A stretch of 64,000 bases of DNA from Chryseobacterium gleum (GTDB lineage: Bacteria > Bacteroidota > Bacteroidia > Flavobacteriales > Weeksellaceae): NCBI RefSeq assembly GCF_900636535.1, contig NZ_LR134289.1, forward strand, positions 2,728,001-2,792,000. Direction: 5' to 3'. Below are positions 57,345 through 64,000 of the stretch, one piece after another. Positions within the stretch are counted from its first letter, which is position 1. Each line of letters begins with the position of its first letter. The position numbers and the translations under genes were made by a program. The notes beneath the pieces were generated by a model that did not search any database, was not told the origin of the DNA, and saw nothing but the letters and a program-made list of their open reading frames with translations.

Positions 57345-57634
57345 GTAAAATGTGAAAAATTTGCAATTAATTCAATATTAGCAAATAAAAAGAATAAAAA
57401 AACTATTAAAATTAGTTAAAAACAAAATATTTAACAAAAACAAATTATCAGATCATTAATTTTATTTAAAAAATAATAACAATTGTTTAAATTGATAATT
57501 TCTATGAAAAAAATTATAAATAAGCAATTTAAACATATTGATTTACAACAATTTAATCAAAAAAAAAGCGACCTTATAATTGTTATAGATATCATGCAAA
57601 CAATTTTATAATAAAGAGTACAGCTCTCAGAAAC

Positions 57635-57658
57635 AAAAAAAAACCGCCCGAAGGCGGT
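57635..57658 (-). terminator. UUCG-tetraloop terminator of SusCD unit 3
   Basis: Minus strand ACCGCC-UUCG-GGCGGU, then nine T residues; 28 bases after the susD stop. Confidence 0.9.
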
Positions 57659-57686
57659 AAAATATATTAAAATTGTATTACAAAAA

Positions 57687-59339
57687 TTAGTTTCTAGCCC
57701 AGAATGGGGTAAATTTATTTTTAGCAAAAACATCATCTGCTGCCATACTTGGTACATTGTTAGCATTTGATTGATATTCAGAATTTGGATACAACAATCT
57801 GTTTGGTTTAACCGCTTTAAGCGAGATTGTTGGTAACGGCGTTTCCGGATAAGATGTTCTTGTATAATCAAAATAAGATTGTTCAGGATTGATTCCTGTT
57901 AAAGCAATCCATTTTTGAGTCATAATTGCCTCAAGCTTATTAGTATCCGTACCAGTCCATCCTAATTTAGGCACTGCATTCACACTAGCTATATAAGCTG
58001 TCGCACCAGATGCACCTAGGTAAGCATAAGACGCAGTAATACCACTTTCGAAATGTGCCTGCGCTGCAGAAAATTGTGCTGGATAACGTAGGGCAGCTTC
58101 AGCTAATAAAAATTCTGTTTCTGCTTTTGTCATTAGAACCCCTGCTTTTGAAGAGCCTTTCTGAATTAATTCAGCTTTTCTTCCAGCAGCATCAGTAGCT
58201 CCAATAGTTTGAGACCCTACAATTAATCCATCACCAGTTCTTGAAACAGTTCTAAGTGATGGAGCACCTGGCTGCCCAGGAGTAGCACCTTGTCTTACTC
58301 CCTCAACATTTGCTGTAGTAACATTATTATTATCTTTTGTTGAAACCAAAGTAAATATTCTACCTCTTCTTCCATCAACAATTCCATTAAACTTTTGGTA
58401 TACACTTCTTGTGTCCGGAACTGTAGCTTGCCCCTCTCTATGAACGGCATTACCATTTAAAGCAATTGCAATATGTTCTGAAGGTACAACTAAAGTCCAG
58501 TTTTGAGGTTGAGCACCTGCACTTGTGTATACATAATAGTTCATCCAAGGGTTTTGTTGAGCATCAGAACTTTGAGAATATCCAGGATTAACAGTTACAT
58601 CAGCTGTATTAAATGTTGCCCCTTGTAAAGTTGCAAGTTTTTGATCTCTATAAGTTGCTAAATCACCTGTAACATTAGACATTCTGATAAGATATCTAAG
58701 TTTCAATGTATTAGCAAAAGCTTTCCAGCTGCTCATAGATCCTTTGAAAACAACATCAGAACTACCTGGATTAGTACCTTTATTAGAATCAATCATCTGG
58801 ATTGCACTTTCAATATCAGCAATAGAAGCCTTATAGATATCTTCTCCTTTATCATATTTAGGAGTAAGGTTTAATTCTCTTTTGAAAGCCTCTGAATATG
58901 GCATATCCCCCCATAAATCAGTTAATGTTTGAACATAATAAGCTTTCATGATTTTAGACATCGCTTTATATTGCGTATATTCTCCTGTTGGATCACTATA
59001 ATCTAAAACAAACTGGAAGTTAGCTACATTTCTGAATAACTGATCCCAAACATCAGCATAGAATGCACTAGTAATATTTGGAGAATATTCATCTACAAAA
59101 GGCGTTCCATAGGAGTAGGAGTTTCCTGCAACACTATTCATCATTATTCCTGCAAAAAGATTTAACCTTCTTGCCTGCACATAGTAACTGTTTGTAACAG
59201 CTCCTGGAAAAACAAAGTTAGGAGTCAGATCATTTACAGAAATTCTATCTGGGCTCTCATTAATATCAAGATAATCATTACATGAAGTAGCTCCAAGCAA
59301 TAAACTTGACAAAGCAATTATATATAATTTATTTTTCAT
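57687..59339 (-). CDS. SusD/RagB-family outer-membrane lipoprotein, unit 3
   Basis: A 550-aa lipoprotein (lipobox LGATSC, Cys20) followed by NDYLDINESPDRISVNDLTPNFVFPGAV, typical of the SusD-like_2 group. Helical core motifs: AYYVQTLTDLWGDMPYSEAF, SWKAFANTLKLRYLIRMSNV and TKAETEFLLAEAALR. It is longer than the unit 1 and 2 SusD proteins and only distantly similar to them, including an insertion around residues 300-390 (GRRGRIFTLVSTKDNN and a Gly/Pro-rich loop). It is 8 bp downstream of its SusC. A different substrate from units 1 and 2 is likely; its nature is not evident. Confidence 0.93.
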   Translation of the reverse strand: MKNKLYIIALSSLLLGATSCNDYLDINESPDRISVNDLTPNFVFPGAVTNSYYVQARRLNLFAGIMMNSVAGNSYSYGTPFVDEYSPNITSAFYADVWDQLFRNVANFQFVLDYSDPTGEYTQYKAMSKIMKAYYVQTLTDLWGDMPYSEAFKRELNLTPKYDKGEDIYKASIADIESAIQMIDSNKGTNPGSSDVVFKGSMSSWKAFANTLKLRYLIRMSNVTGDLATYRDQKLATLQGATFNTADVTVNPGYSQSSDAQQNPWMNYYVYTSAGAQPQNWTLVVPSEHIAIALNGNAVHREGQATVPDTRSVYQKFNGIVDGRRGRIFTLVSTKDNNNVTTANVEGVRQGATPGQPGAPSLRTVSRTGDGLIVGSQTIGATDAAGRKAELIQKGSSKAGVLMTKAETEFLLAEAALRYPAQFSAAQAHFESGITASYAYLGASGATAYIASVNAVPKLGWTGTDTNKLEAIMTQKWIALTGINPEQSYFDYTRTSYPETPLPTISLKAVKPNRLLYPNSEYQSNANNVPSMAADDVFAKNKFTPFWARN

Positions 59340-59347
59340 TTTCTTAA

Positions 59348-62300
59348 TTAAAAAGTTGCGTTAATTTTAAAACCAAAGGTTCTTGTTGTAGGATATTGAG
59401 TCGTTAAAGCAATTCCCGCAGCGTTATCGTTACTACTTGCTGTTTCAGGGTCTGCAAAGTTTCTATTATCTTTAGAATAAATAATAATTGGGTTTCTAGC
59501 ATACAAGCTCAAACTAAGGCTATTTATGAAGGTAGAATTTAAAACAGATTTTGGAACATCATATGATACCGCAATTTCTCTAATTTTAAATGCTGTAGCA
59601 TCCACTACTAAATTTTCTCCAACATTTCTGTAAATTGACCCTGACCAATATGTCGTTGCACCATTATAATCATCACCATAAGCAGGTGTTGAATTTGGAA
59701 CATATGAGCCATTAACAAGCTGCACAGAACCTGGCACAACGTAACCTTGAGTTCTATCTTGGCTTGCTGTTTCTTCTAGTCCTCCAGTAAATGCCAACAA
59801 TCTTTTTGTAAATGACACAAACTTACCTCCCTTACGATAATCCGCTACAGCCGACAATGTAAATGCTTTATATCTGAAAGAAGTATTAAATGTCATCGTA
59901 TAGTCAGGATTTAAACTTCCTAATACTTTTGTTGCGGAGTTTACTAACGGCACTCCATTGGAATTTACAATAATATTACCATTTGGATCTCTCTGATAAG
60001 TTGTTCCTACAATTGAATAGAAATTCTCTCCTACTACTGCTGCTAAACCAACTGAAGGAGTTGTATACGTCAAGATTGGAACTCTCTCTGCACCACTGCT
60101 TAATTCTAATAATTTTGTTCTAGACATTGCATAACCTGCATGGAGATTCCAAGTAATATCCTGTGTTTTGATTGGAGTTATTCCCAAATCAACTTCAAAA
60201 CCTTTCATTCTAGACTTCCCAATATTGTCTCTATAAGAAGATAATCCAGATGTATTCGAAGGAGTGATACTACTAATCAAATCCTGCGTAGTAGATTGGT
60301 AAACAGATCCTTCCAAGGTTATTCTATCCTTTAAGAAACCTAACGCAAGGTTTAGATCAAAAGTATTTACAAACTCAGGTCTAACACTAGGATTAGTGAT
60401 GGATGTAGACATAATGTATGAAGGCATAGGTCCGAAAGGATAACCTGTAGGGATGATACCAGTAGCATTAACGTTATATGGATTTATACCAGATGAGTTT
60501 CCTACCTTCGTGAAACTTGGTGCAATTTTCATATAGTTTAGCACATTGCCACCAAAATCAAAAGCTTTAGTCGGAATAAAAGACACCCCAACTGAATAAT
60601 AAGAATACGCTTTATTATTTGTCAATCTGTTGTTTGTAAGAGGATCTCTGCTATTTACAGTATAAACAGAATTCTTTTCATATCTGAAAGTCCCATTTAG
60701 GAATAAATAATCTTTATAAGCTAAATCCAAATTGGCAAATCCGGCAAATACTCTGTTTCTGGTAGTATAATTATCCATATATCCACCATCAGCCTGAGCA
60801 TCCGTACTTCCATATTGAGATGGATTGGATACATTATTATAGTTATACCATCCTGGAATAAATAATCCTGTTCCTCCAACAGTTCTTGCAGTAGAATAAC
60901 TATCTTGAATATTATTCCCTAGGTTAAATTTCAAGTTCAAATCTGATGTTAAATCATAATCGAAATTTAACATTAAATCTCCATAGTATTTTCTATCGTT
61001 GTATATTCTGTTGAAATAATAAGCTGTAACATCTGGAGATCCGAATTGATTCAAAGTGTGAGAATCTAAGAATGGAACTCCTGTGTTAGAATAACTGATA
61101 ATGCCAGTTGAACCATCATTCCAGTTATCCTGCTGAGTTTTAGTAAGATTTAAATTCCCTGTATAGCTAATGTTGATATGCTTATTAAATTCATATTGTA
61201 ATGACAATATACCATTTAGATAATCTCTGTTAGTATTATATCTTGCATGCTCCACTGTCCAGTAAGGGTTAGTAGAATAAGCAGTAAGATATCCCCCAAT
61301 TCCAGAATTTCTATATTTTCTAATATCATTAGTAGATGGCATTTGTAAGATATCATCATAAATACCAGAATCAGTTTTATTAACTAATCTACCTATATAA
61401 TTGAACTGCCCATCAATTCTTAATTTCCCAAGCTTTTTCCCTGCTTTGAACAAGAAATTATTTTGTCTCATTTTATCTCCATCAACAACAAAAGCATTAT
61501 CAAGCCTATTGATTGACATAAATGCATAACCATCAGAACCACCTGCATTCACACTTACTCCGTTTTGAAAACTAACACCATTTGTGAAGAATTTTGAAAA
61601 ATGATCCTTTACTGGAGAATAATTTTCATAAATAAATTTACCATCTGCCTGTGGCAAACCACTTGGCACCATTGTTCCTCCAAATCCTGGATAGTCATAA
61701 GCTGCTCCCCAAGACATATTTTCCCAAGGCACATAGTTTGTACCACCATAATCAGCATCACTATAACTGTCATCCTGAACCCCCTTTCCATATTTCTTTT
61801 GAATAAGAGGATACTTAAACCCTTGAGTCACTTCAACAGCAGAAGTCAAATTAACCTGAATTTTTTCAGATTTCGTTCCTCTTTTAGTTGTAACAATAAT
61901 AGCTCCGTTCACCCCTTGAGAACCATATAAAGCAGCTCCTTGCAATCCTTTAATAACATTTACACTTTGAATAATTTCTGGAGGTAAAGAGTTTAAAACT
62001 GCAGCATCTGAAATTACATTATCAATAACAACCAAAGCCTGATTATTACCAGTAATTGATTTTGAACCTCTCAAAATAATTTTAAAACTTGGATCTACGG
62101 CACTGTTTGTGTTGGTAATTTGAAGCCCAGATACTTTTCCTGTTAATGCCTGAACTGCCCCTGGTGCAGCAGCCTGATTAAGTTCTTTAGTACTTACTAT
62201 TTGTTGGGCATTTGTAATAGCATCAGCTTTTTTCTTAATACCTAAGGCACCCGTAACAACGATCTCCTCTATATTTTTGGTCTTTAGAGTATCTTTAGTG

Positions 62301-62371
62301 TTTTGGGCTGATACCATCACAAATGATGATGATAGTACTACCGCAAATACACTTGCAGTTAATTTCTTCAT
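59348..62371 (-). CDS. SusC/RagA-family TonB-linked transporter, unit 3
   Basis: A 1007-aa outer-membrane transporter. Signal peptide MKKLTASVFAVVLSSSFVMVSAQ, then a short linker and the plug: KNIEEIVVTGALGIKKKADAITNAQ, ALVVIDNVISDAAVLNSL, and IIQSVNVIKGLQGAALYGSQGVNGAIIVTTKRG. The barrel ends PTTRTFGFKINATF with terminal Phe. As in the other units there is no N-terminal carboxypeptidase-like domain. It differs clearly from units 1 and 2 in the barrel, matching the divergent SusD. Its promoter has the same layout as the other two susC genes. Confidence 0.95.
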   Translation of the reverse strand: MKKLTASVFAVVLSSSFVMVSAQNTKDTLKTKNIEEIVVTGALGIKKKADAITNAQQIVSTKELNQAAAPGAVQALTGKVSGLQITNTNSAVDPSFKIILRGSKSITGNNQALVVIDNVISDAAVLNSLPPEIIQSVNVIKGLQGAALYGSQGVNGAIIVTTKRGTKSEKIQVNLTSAVEVTQGFKYPLIQKKYGKGVQDDSYSDADYGGTNYVPWENMSWGAAYDYPGFGGTMVPSGLPQADGKFIYENYSPVKDHFSKFFTNGVSFQNGVSVNAGGSDGYAFMSINRLDNAFVVDGDKMRQNNFLFKAGKKLGKLRIDGQFNYIGRLVNKTDSGIYDDILQMPSTNDIRKYRNSGIGGYLTAYSTNPYWTVEHARYNTNRDYLNGILSLQYEFNKHINISYTGNLNLTKTQQDNWNDGSTGIISYSNTGVPFLDSHTLNQFGSPDVTAYYFNRIYNDRKYYGDLMLNFDYDLTSDLNLKFNLGNNIQDSYSTARTVGGTGLFIPGWYNYNNVSNPSQYGSTDAQADGGYMDNYTTRNRVFAGFANLDLAYKDYLFLNGTFRYEKNSVYTVNSRDPLTNNRLTNNKAYSYYSVGVSFIPTKAFDFGGNVLNYMKIAPSFTKVGNSSGINPYNVNATGIIPTGYPFGPMPSYIMSTSITNPSVRPEFVNTFDLNLALGFLKDRITLEGSVYQSTTQDLISSITPSNTSGLSSYRDNIGKSRMKGFEVDLGITPIKTQDITWNLHAGYAMSRTKLLELSSGAERVPILTYTTPSVGLAAVVGENFYSIVGTTYQRDPNGNIIVNSNGVPLVNSATKVLGSLNPDYTMTFNTSFRYKAFTLSAVADYRKGGKFVSFTKRLLAFTGGLEETASQDRTQGYVVPGSVQLVNGSYVPNSTPAYGDDYNGATTYWSGSIYRNVGENLVVDATAFKIREIAVSYDVPKSVLNSTFINSLSLSLYARNPIIIYSKDNRNFADPETASSNDNAAGIALTTQYPTTRTFGFKINATF

Positions 62372-62399
62372 ATCGAATTCAATTATTTTTTACAGGTTA

Positions 62400-62430
62400 C
62401 AAATTTGTAAAACTTTCTTAAAAACACAAA
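62400..62430 (-). promoter_or_regulatory. promoter of SusCD unit 3
   Basis: Minus strand TTTG (62427-62430), 19 bases, CAAATTTG (62400-62407) within TTACAAATTTGTAA; 28 bases before the start codon. The stretch AAGTTTTACAAATTTGTAA is shared with unit 2 apart from the two or three bases before it. Confidence 0.8.
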
Positions 62431-62862
62431 ACTTTTTCTTAAAAAAATATAAAATTTCAACTATCATTAAAAAAACCAATAAATAAAATATTAATATTTG
62501 TTAAAAATAAATATTTTAACAAATATTAACAACCAATTAAACTACATTATTTAAAAAACAACAACAAGCACAAAAATTAATGTTTATTACATCAACTTAA
62601 CAACAAAACAAAGAATAAAAGCAACATAAACAATAAAAACATATAATAAATTTAAACAAAACATAAAAAAAATAAAATATTAATAATACTCATTAATTAT
62701 TCAATCGTCAAGAAAAAGAAGAAAAGACATATACACTATAACGTAAAAGCATTATTATCAAAAAAAACCTGTTTTCATTAAGAAGTGCTAATCTAAAATA
62801 TTAAAAATCAAACGTAAAAATATCTTCATAATATTCACTTTATAAAATCGTTAGGACAAACA

Positions 62863-62893
62863 TTGGATTAATATTTTTGTTTATTTAATTTTG
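62863..62893 (+). promoter_or_regulatory. promoter of rnhB
   Basis: TTG (62863-62865), 20 bases, TAATTTTG (62886-62893, TAnnTTTG); 17 bases before the ATG. Confidence 0.65.
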
Positions 62894-62910
62894 CAGTTAT
62901 TATTTCAAAC

Positions 62911-63495
62911 ATGGAGCTAATAAAAAACTGGTCAAACCTTTACATCGAAGCAGGATGTGATGAAGTAGGAAGAGGATGTTTAAGCGGTCCGGTGGTAGCT
63001 GCTGCGGTAATTTTAGATGAAGGTTTTGAACAAAATTTAGTTAATGATTCTAAAAAACTAACATTCAAAACCCGCATGGAATTAGATAGTTATATCAAGG
63101 ACAATGTAAAAAATTACGCTATTGCAGAGCTTCCAGCTTCCTTTATTGATGAACATAATATTCTTAATGCAAGCATTCATGCTATGCATCGTGCTTTGGA
63201 TAAACTGACTATAACTCCGGAACTTATTTTGGTTGATGGAAACAAATTTCATCCCTATAATTACATTCCACACCAGTGCATTATCAAAGGAGATTCCAAA
63301 GTGTTATCCATCGCTGCGGCATCTATTCTTGCTAAAAACTACAGAGATAAACTCATGATGCAGCTTCACGAAGAGCATCCTGAATACGGCTGGGACACTA
63401 ATTTTGGCTATGCTACAAAAAAACACCAGGAAGCCCTTATAAAGCACGGTCCAACGATATATCACAGACAATCCTTCAGATTGAAATATGACTGA
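62911..63495 (+). CDS. rnhB: ribonuclease HII
   Basis: Removes RNA from RNA-DNA hybrids and excises misincorporated ribonucleotides. The 194-aa length is standard. The catalytic acidic residues are visible: Asp17 and Glu18 in GCDEVGRGCLSGPVVAAAV, Asp109 in LILVDGN and Asp128 in KGDSKVLSIAAASILAK. The C-terminal GYGTKKH-like helix reads FGYATKKHQEALIKHGP, followed by the conserved HRQSF. Monocistronic, with a good promoter upstream and a weak inverted repeat (63505-63542) after the stop. Confidence 0.96.
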   Translation: MELIKNWSNLYIEAGCDEVGRGCLSGPVVAAAVILDEGFEQNLVNDSKKLTFKTRMELDSYIKDNVKNYAIAELPASFIDEHNILNASIHAMHRALDKLTITPELILVDGNKFHPYNYIPHQCIIKGDSKVLSIAAASILAKNYRDKLMMQLHEEHPEYGWDTNFGYATKKHQEALIKHGPTIYHRQSFRLKYD

Positions 63496-63571
63496 AAACA
63501 GCTGATTTCCAATTATTAAATTCTCACAGTCCGATTGGAAATTTAAAATGATTCTAAATAAAAACATACAT

Positions 63572-63605
63572 AAAAAAAGAGCAGCAATTAAAATTGCTGC
63601 TCTTT
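63572..63605 (-). terminator. terminator of yidC
   Basis: AAAGAGCAGCAATT and AATTGCTGCTCTTT form a 14-bp stem with a minimal loop; the minus strand continues in a seven-T tract. Nineteen bases after the yidC stop. Confidence 0.9.
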
Positions 63606-63624
63606 AACATATTATAATTAAGAA

Positions 63625-64000
63625 TTATTTCTTTTTATTTCTCTGCTGTTCCTGAGCTTTCTGCTGTTCCTGAGCCTTTTCCATCATCTCTCTCATTCTC
63701 TTCTGGAACTTACCTTCTGCTTTTGGTTTTTCCTTGTTAGACTGAATCTGAGCATGGATTTTCTTCTCATCCAGAATCACATATTTAATAACCAGGATAA
63801 TTAAAATGTTAATCGCATTCGATACAAAATAATACCAAGAAAGACCTGAAGCCGAAGTATTAAGGAAGAACAGGAATGTAATCGGGAAGATATACATTAA
63901 CACCTTCATATTTGGCATTCCTTCCTGCTGAGGCTGTTGCATATTTCCTGAAGTCATTACCGTATAGATCAAAATAACAATCGTACAAGCTAATGCAAAA
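63625..64000 (-). CDS. yidC: membrane protein insertase YidC (C-terminal part; start outside window)
   Basis: 125 C-terminal residues are visible, open to the window edge. YidC inserts proteins into the inner membrane with or without the Sec translocon. The recognisable end of the 60KD_IMP domain includes GMPNMKVLMYIFPITFLFFLNTSASGLSWYYFVSNAINI, with the family's MxxMPxx and SGLxLYW-like motifs. It is followed by a last hydrophobic helix (ILIILVIKYVIL) and a basic tail rich in Lys, Gln and Glu with repeated QEQQKAQEQQ, which may bind ribosomes. A terminator follows. Confidence 0.93.
   Translation of the reverse strand, partial: FALACTIVILIYTVMTSGNMQQPQQEGMPNMKVLMYIFPITFLFFLNTSASGLSWYYFVSNAINILIILVIKYVILDEKKIHAQIQSNKEKPKAEGKFQKRMREMMEKAQEQQKAQEQQRNKKK

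Larger units (their letters stand above)
57291..57686. other. 396-bp AT-rich spacer between SusCD units 2 and 3
   Basis: Very AT-rich. It holds the unit 2 promoter (57314-57344) and the unit 3 terminator (57635-57658); no other ORF or structure recognised. Confidence 0.6.
62372..62910. other. 539-bp AT-rich divergent spacer
   Basis: An extremely AT-rich region between SusC unit 3 (minus) and rnhB (plus). It contains their two promoters and A-rich runs; no ORF, hairpin or repeat of note was recognised. Confidence 0.6.

Noticed and set aside
48099..62371. A polysaccharide utilisation locus
   Set aside because: Only susC/susD pairs are present; there is no carbohydrate-active enzyme or PUL-type regulator.

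Overview
The window looks like a chromosomal segment of a flavobacterium close to Chryseobacterium (Weeksellaceae). This is inferred from the low GC content, promoters of the Bacteroidota type (TTG/TTTG, about 19 bp, TAnnTTTG), near absence of Shine-Dalgarno sequences, three SusC/SusD pairs, a fused CcoN-CcoO oxidase subunit, a TamB/TamL pair and a family of secreted proteins whose mature part begins VGINTPNPQG. The species cannot be fixed from the sequence alone. No rRNA, prophage, insertion sequence or CRISPR array was seen.

Layout. 1-8.2 kb: the 3' part of a DUF4846 gene, a glycolytic pair (pfkA-gapA), a secreted barrel-like protein with a coiled-coil insert, a PAS-LuxR regulator followed by an MpaB/Lcp-type haem oxygenase, and recA. 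8.2-21 kb: housekeeping and stress genes (an unknown cytosolic protein, a secreted S9 peptidase, htpG, a Cro/C1-type regulator, an alkyltransferase-like protein, a 48-aa protein, a deoxyhypusine-synthase-like enzyme, a GreA/GreB-like factor, an outer membrane protein, arfB, menE, tRNA-Gln). Two diverged copies of a roughly 170-bp non-coding repeat with terminal inverted repeats lie at 8.2 and 15.8 kb in opposite orientation. 21-34 kb: three paralogous secreted proteins interspersed with a membrane-bound TPR-HTH regulator, an HdeD-like protein, an amino-acid permease and a propeller-type sensor kinase/response regulator pair.

34-48 kb: cbb3 oxidase genes ccoNO and ccoP, then tamB-tamL-brkB and argS. 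48-62.4 kb: three consecutive SusC-SusD units, all on the minus strand. Each has the same promoter architecture (TTTG-N19-CAAATTTG inside an ACAAATTTGT palindrome) and ends in nearly the same hairpin terminator. The susC of the first unit is broken by two single-base deletions. No glycosidase, peptidase or dedicated regulator accompanies them, so the substrates cannot be read from context. 62.9-64 kb: rnhB and the C-terminal part of yidC.

The least explained items are the 170-bp repeat, the secreted paralog family next to two signalling systems, the coiled-coil barrel protein, and the shared promoter of the three transport units. I did not find an obviously new multi-gene system; the secreted-paralog/regulator neighbourhood at 21-34 kb is the best candidate for one.
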